Shown piece by piece: positions 25,004 to 33,938 of a stretch of 46,489 nt of DNA. Made by a program: the position numbers and the translations under genes. The stretch is from Phycisphaerae bacterium (GTDB lineage Bacteria > Planctomycetota > Phycisphaerae > UBA1845 > JAFGLZ01), in assembly GCA_016927755.1 (NCBI GenBank), contig JAFGLZ010000107.1, positions 1-46,489 of the forward strand. The letters run 5' to 3'. The notes under the pieces are model-generated. The model did not search any database. It worked only from the letters and a program-made list of their open reading frames with translations, and was not told the DNA's origin. How positions within the stretch are numbered: the first letter of the stretch is position 1; every line of letters starts with the position of its first letter.

Positions 25004-26947
25004 ATGCTCTTGATGCACGTCGCCCTGCTCGTCGCAGCACTCACGCATTTCGTCCTCGCCGCAGACCCGTCCAAAGATCAGACGTTCGATCTGGTGAGTA
25101 AGACTTGGACGATCACCGTCGATCCGGCCTCAATGCAGGTCACCTCTCGACGCCCCGGCCAGCCGCCGATTGCTCTTTCCGCGGGGCAGAGTGACCTCGG
25201 CACCGTGACCAGGCTCGACGTGTCGGTCGACGTCGCGCGGTGGGAACTACCCAAACGCAATGTGCTGGTCCGGATGAGCGTAAGCGGTGACGAATTGGGG
25301 GTCGAGATCCGCTCATCGAAGACAGGCGTGTTCACCTGGCCGGTGTTGAGGCTCGCCGAGCCGGTCGAAGCCCTCATCTGGCCGTTCGCCGGCGGACGCT
25401 ATGTGCCCCTCGACGACGAGCAGTGGATGTCGTTCCTCGAGTCGCATAAGTGGAACACTCTGGATGACCTGACGATGCCCTTTTGGGGCCTGTACTGCGG
25501 CGACTGCTCGATCACGTACATCGCCACGAATCGCTACAACAACGGTATCGCCTTCGAAGGAACGGGCGGCGGTCTTCGGGCGACGTTCGCGCACACGTTT
25601 CCCGCGAGCAAGAAGACGTGGGCGTACGGCCTGCTCATCCGGCTGAGCGACACGCCGTCGCCCGTCGAGCCCGCGCGCCAATTCCGACAGTGGCTGATCG
25701 ACGCGGGCGAGTTCGTGCCGATGTCCGAGAAGTTGAAGAAGACGCCAAAGGCCAAGCGGCTGCTCGGCGCCGCTCATGTCTACCTCTGGGGCGACGGCGT
25801 CTCGGTGAAGATGCTCGAGCAACTGAAGAAGGCGGGGCTTGATCGACTGCGATTCTGTTTGTCCGGCTGGGAGCGTGTCGAGCGTCGTCCCGAGGTCGCC
25901 CGCGTCGCCGACGAGATGGGTTACCTCTTCGGCACCTACGATTCGTTCCACTCCATCCACGACCCCAAGCTCGCCGGAACGGACGCCTCGTGGACGACGG
26001 CGCAGTTCGGTCAGGAGCTGTACGAAACCGGCGGCATCGAGAAGCAAGACGGAACGAAGCGCGGCGGCTTCAAGCAACGTGGTTACCTTCTCAGCCCACA
26101 TGCGGCCCGGTCGGCGGTCGAAGCCCGGGTCCGGCGAAACATGGAACGCGTTCCGTACAACTACTACTTCGTAGACTGCGACGCGTACGGGCAGGTCTTC
26201 GATGACTACTCGCCGCTTCACCCCTCGACGCAGCAACAGGACGCCGCCGCTCGCGTGGATCGGATGATGTGGATCCGTGACACGTTCGACGTCGTCATCG
26301 GATCCGAAGGCGGCAGTGCCTACGCCGCCCCAGCCATCCATGTCTCTGAAGGACTACTCACGCCGGTCATCGGCGGGGGCGACCCGGACATGCAGAATCG
26401 CGAGTCCGAGCACTACATCGGTGCCTGGTATCCACCCGACCGCCCCGCTAAGTTCTTTGCCCCGACGCCGCTGAAGGAGTGGCACCGCCAGCGCCACTAC
26501 GACGCGCGATTCCGCTTGCCGCTCAACGAGATCGTGTACCACGACTCGTTCGTCTCAACGCATCACTGGGCCAGCAGCAGCCTCAAGTTCAGCAACGTCC
26601 TGGCCGAGACGGTGCTCACGGAAATGCTCTATCAATGCCCGCCGCTCTACCACCTGACTCTCGAGGCGTTCAGGAAGCGACGCGCCACGATTAGGAGGCA
26701 CTACGACTTCTTCTCGTCCGTGCATCGCAAGGTCGGATTCGCCGCCATGACCGACTTCGCCTGGCTATCGACCGACCGCCTCGTGCAGCGAACCGTGTTC
26801 GACGATCGTGTCGAGGTCATCGCCAACTTCGGTCCGTCCGGGTGGACGCGTGCCGATCTGGAGGTTCCCGCCCGATCGGTCACGGCACGTTGGTGCGATA
26901 GCGGACGGACGCTGTCCTTCACCGCTGATTGGCGCGCTGGAAGATAA
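25004..26947 (+). CDS. GH101/GH129-related glycoside hydrolase, candidate alpha-N-acetylgalactosaminidase
   Basis: A 647-residue exported protein (leader MLLMHVALLVAALTHFVLAA). ATG 25004 is about 8 bases after GGAGGG; ATG 25000 is in another frame. After an N-terminal beta-sandwich (30-240) the barrel contains YLWGDGVSVKMLEQLKKAGL, YNYYFVDCDAYGQVFDDYSP (D391/D393) and VVIGSEGGSAYAAPAIH (E435). This order, with an Asp strand followed by SEGG, is that of GHL/GH101-GH129 enzymes, in which Asp is nucleophile and Glu acid/base. These release GalNAc or core-1 disaccharide from Ser/Thr in mucins. The Asp-Glu distance is about ten residues longer than I expect for characterised members, so specificity is uncertain. 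Its 3' end overlaps the convergent GH127-SGNH gene by 29 bases. Confidence 0.7.
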   Translation: MLLMHVALLVAALTHFVLAADPSKDQTFDLVSKTWTITVDPASMQVTSRRPGQPPIALSAGQSDLGTVTRLDVSVDVARWELPKRNVLVRMSVSGDELGVEIRSSKTGVFTWPVLRLAEPVEALIWPFAGGRYVPLDDEQWMSFLESHKWNTLDDLTMPFWGLYCGDCSITYIATNRYNNGIAFEGTGGGLRATFAHTFPASKKTWAYGLLIRLSDTPSPVEPARQFRQWLIDAGEFVPMSEKLKKTPKAKRLLGAAHVYLWGDGVSVKMLEQLKKAGLDRLRFCLSGWERVERRPEVARVADEMGYLFGTYDSFHSIHDPKLAGTDASWTTAQFGQELYETGGIEKQDGTKRGGFKQRGYLLSPHAARSAVEARVRRNMERVPYNYYFVDCDAYGQVFDDYSPLHPSTQQQDAAARVDRMMWIRDTFDVVIGSEGGSAYAAPAIHVSEGLLTPVIGGGDPDMQNRESEHYIGAWYPPDRPAKFFAPTPLKEWHRQRHYDARFRLPLNEIVYHDSFVSTHHWASSSLKFSNVLAETVLTEMLYQCPPLYHLTLEAFRKRRATIRRHYDFFSSVHRKVGFAAMTDFAWLSTDRLVQRTVFDDRVEVIANFGPSGWTRADLEVPARSVTARWCDSGRTLSFTADWRAGR

Positions 26948-29630
26948 CCTGAGTAATCGCGTCGGCGAGAGCCTTCATTCCCCGGTCGCCAGGATGCCCG
27001 GCCACGCCGTCGTGCTTGAAGGATCGTTCCGCACGTGCGGCGTTGGCCGGATCGCGGCCGATCGGACCGGCGTCGACGAAGATGCCGCCCGCCTCCTGGC
27101 AGGCCTCCTTGAGCACCTGATCCTTGGCGGCATCGGGCCAGAAAGAACTACGTACGACGACGAGCGGGTGACGTTTGGCCAGGGCGCACGCCAGGATCCT
27201 CATTACGCCGGCCTTGAATCGCGCCTTGGCGTCGTCGGAATCCAACTTCGGCACGTTCTCGCCGATGGCCAGCACCACCAGGTCGGGGTCAAATGCGAAA
27301 AGGTCCTTCAGTCGCCCGGCCACGTCATAGGTGGCGTAGTTGCGCTCGAAGTCCGCGATGTTCTTGGCCCTCATCTGAGGGGGCGAGCCGGTGTGGCGGG
27401 CGATCGCACTGGTGACGAGATGGACATAGTCCTTGTCCTCGGAGCTGGCCGCCATGCCCCAGTTGCCGGCCCAATCGACGTCCTTTCTGGGCCCGTGGTG
27501 CGTGATGCTGTTTCCCAGAAACAGGATTCGGCGGATGGCCGACGGCTTCACTTCCGGCTCGGCGGGGACAGGGAACATCGAGATCCGGAACTTGGTGCAG
27601 CCATACGGAACGAGCGTGATGCGTTCGGTCGGCTTCGACTTCTCGGCCGGCACCGACGGCAGACGGGGTACCTTCGGGTCGGGGTTCCAAGCGACTTCAA
27701 CCGCGTTGGCCCGTATCTTCAGGGGTGCTGCCAGCGGCCAATTCCATTTGTCGGGCATCGCGGTGCGCTCGACGCTCAGGCCGGGGGCCTGCGCGTCCAG
27801 GGCAAAATGCCACCGGGCGGACGGATCGGGCGTGTTGGCGTTGGTGGTGTCCGCGATGGGCAGGGCGAAGAGCAGCGGGCCGTACGAAACCGAGGCGTAA
27901 GGCGCGCCCCGAATGCCATCTTTCTCCGGAATCGTCACCTTTGTGGCCTTGTGGGCGCCGTCATAGGGCGGGCCCGATGCGGCGTCGCGACCGGTCTTGA
28001 GACTCGGGGTCATCGGAAGGTGCAGCCGGAGGGTGTCGCCCGGCTTCCAGCTTCGGCTGACGCGAGCGAATCCCTTGGCGTTGCGCTCGACAGTTGCGGG
28101 TGAGCCGTTGACGCTCATGGAGGGAGCGGCGCACCATCCGGGAACGTGGAGATCGAGCGGGAATGCCGCCTCGCGCGCGGGTTGCACGGACATCTCAATC
28201 GTTTCGTTAAAGGGGTAGTCGGTCTTGCAAGCGATGACGACGGGCACGCGGTCGCCTACCAGCGCGGTGACTTTGCAGGGACCGTAGCAGGTTGCCGCCA
28301 GGCCGTTGTCATAGGTGGCCATCCACATGTGCGTGACGTACCACGGTACGATGCGGTTGAGCGCGGCCGTGCAGCAGAGCGGCGAGTGCTTCAACTGATA
28401 CGTGCCGCCTTCGGCCCTGGGGCCGTGCGGAAAGTCCGGCGACATGTTGGCGAACCGATTGGGGCTTTGGAAATAGATGTGGGTCTTGAAATCGCGCGAC
28501 ACCGTAGCCGGCCCGGCGTTGAAGAACGCCCGCTCGAGCCGGTCCGCCATCCGGCCTTCGCCGGTTACGGAGAGCAGGCAGACCTGGCTCCACACATAGC
28601 CCGCCACGTCGCAGGTCTCGCTGCCTCGGAATGCGCCCGTGGGACCATACCACTCGTCCGAGACAGGGACGCCGTGGGGCTGCATGGCGATGCGTTCCAG
28701 CAGGTCATGCCAGCCGACGGCCGCCTGCAGGTAGCTCGCGTCGCCCGTCCACAGATAGCCCACCGCCCAGGGCGTGGTGCATTCGATGAATCCAACCACA
28801 TGTTCGTTGTCCACCGTTGTGCCCGGCTTCAGATCCGGCGCTTTTCGGTAACGGATCAGAGTCGGCACCAGTGCCGTCCCTTCCTTCTTGAACATGGCGT
28901 CCAGCGCGTCCGCGATGCCCTTGTGGCCGCTCCACTGGTACGCGTCGTAGGCCGGCCACAGATTCGACATGCTGGTGGGGATCCACCGGAGACAGTCGGG
29001 GTCCGCCCCGTAGGCTTTCTCGAGCGCCTCCAGAATGTGTTTGTCGCCGGACCCCGCATGGAAGCCGGTCATGGCGCGCCCCAGCAGGCCGCAGGCCCAG
29101 AGCGGCCAGCCCCCCGAATCCACGGTGACGGCTTTCCGGTCGCCGGGATTCTTCCTGTCGAGCCACCAGAGGAAGAGCAGGCCGCTGGTGTTCATGTGGT
29201 CGGCCACCGCGTACAACCGCTTCTTGGCCTGCTGGATCAGCGCCTCGTCGTGCAGGGCGAAGCCCAGACGGGCCAGGCCGTCAAACCAGTAGCCGCCCCC
29301 TTCGTAAGGCCAGGCGCCTCTAGACCAGTTGAGTCTTTCGCCGGTCATCTTGTGGTCTGGAGCCCAGGCTCGCTTGAACTCGTCGTCGACCTCGTCCATG
29401 TGGCCGGTGTACCCGTCGCGCGCGGCCAGGCACCAGTCGCGCAGCCAGCCGGCGGGTTCCACCGCGCCGGGAGGCAGCGGAATGAACGCTGGGCGCGTCG
29501 GCCTTTCAAAGGGCCGCGCGTGGTTGACCGCCCCCGGGGTACCGGCTTCACCCGCATCGGCAACCTGAGGCAGCGCCATGGCAAGACCACCCAAGACCAC
29601 ACCGAAGAACGTCCTGTGATTGTGTTTCAT
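26919..29630 (-). CDS. GH127 beta-L-arabinofuranosidase-like domain fused to an SGNH/GDSL hydrolase
   Basis: A 903-residue protein from ATG 29630, which begins a signal peptide (MKHNHRTFFGVVLGGLAMAL). The (alpha/alpha)6 barrel (about 50-640) keeps the zinc-thiolate site of GH127: E338 and C340 in SETCDVAG, and C419/C420 in SPLCCTAALN. In characterised GH127 enzymes Zn is bound by Cys3-Glu, and one Cys is the nucleophile. From about residue 690 an SGNH domain follows: RILFLGNSITHHGP (block I), VVLAIGENVP (block III-like) and HDGVAGHPGDRGM (block V, catalytic Asp/His). The fusion could remove both a furanosyl sugar and an acyl decoration from the same glycan. Upstream lies a near-leaderless promoter rather than a ribosome site. 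Confidence 0.85.
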   Translation of the reverse strand: MKHNHRTFFGVVLGGLAMALPQVADAGEAGTPGAVNHARPFERPTRPAFIPLPPGAVEPAGWLRDWCLAARDGYTGHMDEVDDEFKRAWAPDHKMTGERLNWSRGAWPYEGGGYWFDGLARLGFALHDEALIQQAKKRLYAVADHMNTSGLLFLWWLDRKNPGDRKAVTVDSGGWPLWACGLLGRAMTGFHAGSGDKHILEALEKAYGADPDCLRWIPTSMSNLWPAYDAYQWSGHKGIADALDAMFKKEGTALVPTLIRYRKAPDLKPGTTVDNEHVVGFIECTTPWAVGYLWTGDASYLQAAVGWHDLLERIAMQPHGVPVSDEWYGPTGAFRGSETCDVAGYVWSQVCLLSVTGEGRMADRLERAFFNAGPATVSRDFKTHIYFQSPNRFANMSPDFPHGPRAEGGTYQLKHSPLCCTAALNRIVPWYVTHMWMATYDNGLAATCYGPCKVTALVGDRVPVVIACKTDYPFNETIEMSVQPAREAAFPLDLHVPGWCAAPSMSVNGSPATVERNAKGFARVSRSWKPGDTLRLHLPMTPSLKTGRDAASGPPYDGAHKATKVTIPEKDGIRGAPYASVSYGPLLFALPIADTTNANTPDPSARWHFALDAQAPGLSVERTAMPDKWNWPLAAPLKIRANAVEVAWNPDPKVPRLPSVPAEKSKPTERITLVPYGCTKFRISMFPVPAEPEVKPSAIRRILFLGNSITHHGPRKDVDWAGNWGMAASSEDKDYVHLVTSAIARHTGSPPQMRAKNIADFERNYATYDVAGRLKDLFAFDPDLVVLAIGENVPKLDSDDAKARFKAGVMRILACALAKRHPLVVVRSSFWPDAAKDQVLKEACQEAGGIFVDAGPIGRDPANAARAERSFKHDGVAGHPGDRGMKALADAITQVIFQRANQR

Positions 29631-29637
29631 GGGACCG

Positions 29638-29667
29638 ATTCTAGCATTGCATCGGGCTGGGCGACAA
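29638..29667 (-). promoter_or_regulatory. sigma70-like promoter giving a near-leaderless mRNA for the GH127-SGNH gene
   Basis: On the minus strand TTGTCG (29662-29667; 4 of 6) and TAGAAT (29638-29643; 5 of 6) are separated by 18 bases. Only CGGTCCC lies between the -10 box and ATG 29630, so transcription would start at or within one or two bases of the start codon. No Shine-Dalgarno sequence is present, which agrees with a leaderless transcript. Confidence 0.5.
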
Positions 29668-29978
29668 TCCCTCAACGATTCCTGGAAGTTGGGCGACACC
29701 AGTTCCTGGATTGCCTTTGTTCCGCGTTCGGACGTTTGCTCAGCTCGAGGTGTACGACCTAATCCTCGTCGCACGAGAACGTCTGTTGCCGGCGATATCC
29801 CCGCTGAGCCGCGTGATGGGGATGAATGCGCACGACCACACGCGCGATCCGAGGCATATGCCCGTTACAAGACCAGAGCGACTCGGAGGAACGAATCAGA
29901 TGGTGTCTTTGAACGCCGCCTTGAGCCCGATGCGGCTTTACGGTAGAGGCGGCGCGCGATCAGAAGGAGCCAACGTAC

Positions 29979-30355
29979 ATGCGTGGAAGACGGAAACGCG
30001 CCTTTGCGGCATTCCTTGGCATCGCGCTCGTAACGGTTGGCGGCGCTTGCCTCGGATCGCAGGCTGTTACCTTGACGAGGGAGGGCAAGCCGAATGCGAC
30101 TATCGTCGCTCCGGATCGGCCTCTGGCGTCGGAGCGGTTCGCCGCGGAGGAGCTTGCGACCTATCTGAAGAAGATGAGCGGCGTCGAGCTCCCTATCGTC
30201 GCCGACTCGAAGCCCCCGGCCACACGGCGTGGTACACCAACCTCAACTTCCGCGGCCTGATCGACGATCTGCGGATCAGCGACATCCGACGAGAGACCTT
30301 TGAGGCCGTTGGGAACCAAGCCGCGGGCCGGGATCCTTGCCGACTGCCAACTTGA
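29979..30355 (+). pseudogene. gene with large internal deletion: exported N-terminus joined out of frame to a LamG-like C-terminus
   Basis: ATG 29979 has a good ribosome site (GAAGGAG) and a signal peptide (MRGRRKRAFAAFLGIALVTV). It continues as FAAEELATYLKKMSGVELPI, the N-terminal domain found before GH67/GH20/DUF4838-type barrels. Near 30215 the frame shifts by one into PGHTAWYTNLNFRGLIDDLR and ISDIRRETFE. That is the closing strand of a LamG/concanavalin-like domain, normally the far C-terminus of a protein of 700 or more residues. In the original frame translation ends at 30260. The middle of the gene is missing. The intact 5' signals suggest the deletion is recent. The preceding 348 bases (29631-29978) hold only the promoter described above. 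Confidence 0.65.
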
Positions 30356-30559
30356 TGAGCACGGCGTTTGCCGTCATCGAGAAACGGACTGCCACTTCGG
30401 ACCTCAGTTTTCTCTCTATCAAGGTGATTCCTATGCCTCGCCTTAGGCGGGCAGCCTCGAATCAGTTCAAGAGCAAGGTGTTGGATCCCACCCGATGACC
30501 TCCCAGCGCCGCATAACCAGGTTGTCGTTTTGATTAGCGCCCAACCGGACGCCCACCAG

Positions 30560-30808
30560 CCGGCCTCTCGTCATGCATCCCAGCCAGCTCGGCGCGCCAG
30601 CCTTTCGCGGCGCGGCGTCGAGCCGGACGGCCTGGTCGTACGGGACCGTGCGGTCAATGTCGCCGTGCACGGTTGGCACCGGGGGGGGCGTTCGGCGTGA
30701 TGTACGTGATTGGTGACGCAGCCTTCGCCTTCCCCTGATTCTCGCGCGGCGGGCCGCCGAGCGTCTTCTCTCGGAAAAAGCCTCCAAGCCGCGGACCTCA
30801 CGAACCGG
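30560..30808 (-). pseudogene. C-terminal remnant of a BD-FAE-like alpha/beta-hydrolase (esterase), frameshifted
   Basis: Read on the minus strand, one frame gives GGFFREKTLGGPPRENQGKA, then AASPITYITPN. At a run of eight C (eight G at 30681-30688 on the plus strand) the reading continues one frame over as PVPTVHGDIDRTVPYDQAVR, then LDAAPRKAGAPS. Together these are the lid and the Asp-containing loop (HGDxDxTVPY) of the BD-FAE/carboxylesterase fold. The nucleophile GxSxG part and the final His are missing. It lies directly downstream of HzsA-like A on the same strand. The rest of 30356-30836 holds no gene I can support. Confidence 0.6.
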
Positions 30809-30836
30809 GCATGGGCTCCTTCTCCGCCGCCGCGGG

Positions 30837-33710
30837 CTACTCCAACGCCGGTCTGACGACCTCGCCCCGCGCCTGGGCCAGTGGGTCCTCATACGCGCCG
30901 AAGAAATCCGAGTTGCTGTCGAGCCACAGCGTGATCCGATGCATCTCCTCGGCCGAGAGCCTCACGTCATGATGCCCCGACCTGAGCATCCCGTAAAGCT
31001 TCGACGCCCGCGCGCCGAACTCCCCGGGCGTCGTCAGCGGCGCCGTCCACGACGCGCTGTCGATGTAGAACGCAACCTTCTGAAGTGCCCGGTACGAGGA
31101 CGACCAATGCTCGGCGTCCTTGGTCGGATCCCCCGCGCACAACGCCGGCGCCTTGGCCTCCTTCGCGTGGCACCCAACGCACCGACGATCGAGCACCGGC
31201 TGGACGAGCCTCACAAAGCTGAACGGGTCGGCCCCGTCCACCTCCGGCCGGATCGTCGAGGGCCCTCGACGCATGGCCAGCGGATATCGCTCCGGCTGGT
31301 ACGGCGCGCCCTGGCGGTGCTCGTGACAGCCCTGACACGTCAGCCACTCGCCGGGACGGACGTACGTGTCGCTCCGCATCGACTGCACCGCCAGCCCGTC
31401 CTCGTCCAGCGCCTGGAAGTAAACCGCCTTGCCGACCGGAAGATTGAAGAACGCGCTCCCGTCAGGCTCGACCGGCACCGTGCCCAAAACCGCACGGGCG
31501 TTCTTCTGGTCGCCGTAGCCGATGCGCGGTCGGTTGTAGATCGGCGTCGTCTTCGGCAGCACCTGCACGATCCGCAGTGCCATGATCCGCGTGCCCTTCG
31601 GGAAGGGCTTGACGCTGTCATACACGTTGACGAGGCCGACTCGGGCCGTCCGCGACGACGCCGTCTCTGCTGAGGGCGCCTCCGATGCGTATTCCCCGCT
31701 CCCGCCCTCGACGCCGGCCGGCCTGCTCGTCGCCGCAACCTGCGGTACGATCGGCGGCGCCGGCCGCGATCGCAAGGGCATCGGGCTCAGGCAGGAGATC
31801 GACTCGTCCCGATAGATCAGCTCCTTGTTGCCGAACGCGTCGAGCAGATAGATGCCGTAGTTGTTCCTCGGCCCCCGATCGGCGTTGCCCTCGGCGTCGT
31901 AAACGCACAGGTAGAACGTCTCGCTGAGCGGCCACGCCGTCGCATAGACCTGGCCGATCCGGTTGCTGCACTGCGACTCGACGAACGGCACCGCCGGCGT
32001 CAGCCGCCTGATGGGGCCCATCGCGTCGTCGTCCCCGACGTCCGGGTCGATCACGACCAGCGAGCCGTACGCCTGTGCGTGATGCCCCGTGGCGGTCGCG
32101 ACGTATCGCCGCGAGCCGGGGATCGCCCGGACGTCCATCTCCATGTTCGTCCGAATGGCGTGCGTCCTGCCGAAGTTGCCGTGAATGGCCCGCGCGTCCC
32201 GGCCGTCCGGCGCGGTGATCCACGGATGGTGCGCCTGCCCGTGCCCCCGATCCACGTAGTCCCACCGCGTATAGACGATCATCCCGTCGTTGTTGACGCT
32301 CGGGTGCCACTCGTTCGTCTCGTGATAGCTGATGCACGCCACGTCGCTGCCGTCGGGCTCTATCGTGTGCAGCGTCCAGGTCGGTACGGGTCGGCCGTGG
32401 CATCGCCCAAAGCCGCCGCGCCGCTCCGAGATGAACGCGATCCGCCCGCTCGGCAGCCAGCACGGGTCGAAGTCGTTCACCGGCCCGTCCGTGATCTGCG
32501 TCAGCCCTGTCCCGTCCACGCCCACCTTGAAGAGGTGGAACGTGCTCCGCTCCGTCCACTCGTACGGCGTCTTCTCCGCCTCGGTGAACGCGAAGACGAT
32601 CGTCTTGCCGTCGTAAGACAGGTCCGGCGAGAGATACCCGCCCGGCGGCAGCTTCTCGCCCTTGAACCGACCGTTCGTGCAGATCGAGTCCGTCAGGACG
32701 TCACGCACCCTCGGACCCTCGCCGAACGCGTCCTCCAAGACGAACACCCCGCCCCCCGGGATCGCATGGAACCCGAAGTACTGGTCGCACATGTGATTGC
32801 CCAGCCGCTCGTGCCCGGGCAGGAACTGGCGCTTGATGAACAGAATCTTGTCGAAGTCCAGCAGCGGGTTCGCCAGCGCGATCTCTCGGCGGAGCGCCGC
32901 CAGCCGATCGAACAGCTCCCGTCGAGCCGCGACGTCCTTTACGTCAATGGCGACCGCCTCGCCCCTCAGTCGCTCGAGCCGCGCCGCCTCCGACGTCAAC
33001 GCCGGCCCGCCCTCCATGCCCTTCAGATGAGCCAGCAGCGCCGCCGTCCGTCGCGCGACAACGTCGACAGGGTCACGATCGGAATCGACCAAGAGCGACT
33101 CCGGCCGGAACGCCTCGTGCGCTATCGTCTTCATCCGCCCACGCTCTCGCAGCATCGTCCGCTGTAGAGAAGTGAATGGGGACAGCCTGGGTTCGTCGAT
33201 CGCCACAGGCCGCTTGCCGGTCACGACGAACTTCGCCTCCGCCCAATCGGTGTGATCATAGCCATAATCGTCGCCGCCAACGGTCACGACGAGCTCGAGG
33301 TCCTCCACGCCCGTCAGGTCCACGTCGACCTGCTTGGCCGTCTCGCCGCCCCGCATGACGCCGCTGCGCCACAGTGTCTTCCCGTCGCCGACGACCAGGA
33401 ACTCCGCCGTACCGTTCTTGCCCGCCTCGTCGTCGATGCCGACCGCCGCGGCAAAACGCGCCGTCCCCCGATCCAGCGTGATCCAGAACTGACCCGGCGA
33501 ATGCGTGCCGACGCCGCGGTGATACTTCCGTCCGCCGATGCTCAGCGGATTCCCGTCAACGGACGCGTTCCGACGCGAGTGCTGCCACCCGCACGTCGAC
33601 TTGCCGACGTCCAGCTCGTCCAGCCACACCGTCTCGGCCCCGCCGGCCGCGCTCGCCCCGCAGACGACGCCAACGATCCACGCCGCAACCCCCGCCTTCA
33701 AAACGCCCAT
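30837..33710 (-). CDS. HzsA-like dihaem protein A with N-terminal NPCBM domain
   Basis: A 957-residue exported protein. ATG 33710 has GGGGAG upstream and a leader (MGVLKAGVAAWIVGVVCGAS). Modules: NPCBM (30-165, YHRGVGTHSPGQFWITL, VTVGGDDYGYDHTDWAEA), a helical linker, a WD40/TolB-like propeller (about 270-640, LSYDGKTIVFAFTEAE, NDFDPCWLPSGRIAFISERR), and a segment matching the hydrazine synthase alpha middle domain (LRIVQVLPKTTPIYNRPRIG, VLGTVPVEPDGSAFFNLPVG). Two c-type haem sites follow, CQGCH (792-796) and CVGCH (844-848), with a conserved tail (HHDVRLSAEEMHRITLWLDS). HzsA in anammox bacteria forms hydrazine with HzsB/C; those partners are absent here. An electron-transfer or redox role in the periplasm is inferred. 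It is the most divergent of the three paralogs in the window. Confidence 0.8.
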   Translation of the reverse strand: MGVLKAGVAAWIVGVVCGASAAGGAETVWLDELDVGKSTCGWQHSRRNASVDGNPLSIGGRKYHRGVGTHSPGQFWITLDRGTARFAAAVGIDDEAGKNGTAEFLVVGDGKTLWRSGVMRGGETAKQVDVDLTGVEDLELVVTVGGDDYGYDHTDWAEAKFVVTGKRPVAIDEPRLSPFTSLQRTMLRERGRMKTIAHEAFRPESLLVDSDRDPVDVVARRTAALLAHLKGMEGGPALTSEAARLERLRGEAVAIDVKDVAARRELFDRLAALRREIALANPLLDFDKILFIKRQFLPGHERLGNHMCDQYFGFHAIPGGGVFVLEDAFGEGPRVRDVLTDSICTNGRFKGEKLPPGGYLSPDLSYDGKTIVFAFTEAEKTPYEWTERSTFHLFKVGVDGTGLTQITDGPVNDFDPCWLPSGRIAFISERRGGFGRCHGRPVPTWTLHTIEPDGSDVACISYHETNEWHPSVNNDGMIVYTRWDYVDRGHGQAHHPWITAPDGRDARAIHGNFGRTHAIRTNMEMDVRAIPGSRRYVATATGHHAQAYGSLVVIDPDVGDDDAMGPIRRLTPAVPFVESQCSNRIGQVYATAWPLSETFYLCVYDAEGNADRGPRNNYGIYLLDAFGNKELIYRDESISCLSPMPLRSRPAPPIVPQVAATSRPAGVEGGSGEYASEAPSAETASSRTARVGLVNVYDSVKPFPKGTRIMALRIVQVLPKTTPIYNRPRIGYGDQKNARAVLGTVPVEPDGSAFFNLPVGKAVYFQALDEDGLAVQSMRSDTYVRPGEWLTCQGCHEHRQGAPYQPERYPLAMRRGPSTIRPEVDGADPFSFVRLVQPVLDRRCVGCHAKEAKAPALCAGDPTKDAEHWSSSYRALQKVAFYIDSASWTAPLTTPGEFGARASKLYGMLRSGHHDVRLSAEEMHRITLWLDSNSDFFGAYEDPLAQARGEVVRPALE

Positions 33711-33835
33711 GTGCTCCCCTCGGATCAGGATCAACCCTCTATACGATCAGGGGCCGGCGCCCGTCGTCGTGCGGGTCCGGCCCCTGGCCAGAGACTCTCC
33801 AGCGATCCCTCGCTTGTCATCCGCTATCGGGGTGG

Positions 33836-33855
33836 CCCATGGCTTCAGCCGTGGG
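33836..33855. repeat. short inverted repeat, CCCATGGC/GCCGTGGG hairpin
   Basis: CCCATGGCTTCAGCCGTGGG folds with a 4-base loop and one G-T pair. A close relative (CCCACGGC, loop, GCCGTGGG) is at 44162-44179. It lies in the 228-base spacer between HzsA-like A and the SMP-30-like gene, where no gene is seen. Confidence 0.55.
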
Positions 33856-33938
33856 GGACGCGAATCCGATCAACAAGATCGCGCGATTACACGCAGAGAA
33901 ACGAACCACCCTTCGTCCCGGCACAATAACGTTCTAGC

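Noticed and set aside
30837..33710. Functional hydrazine synthase
   Set aside because: Only alpha-subunit-like architecture is seen; no beta/gamma subunits, no hydrazine dehydrogenase, and fused carbohydrate-binding modules point elsewhere.
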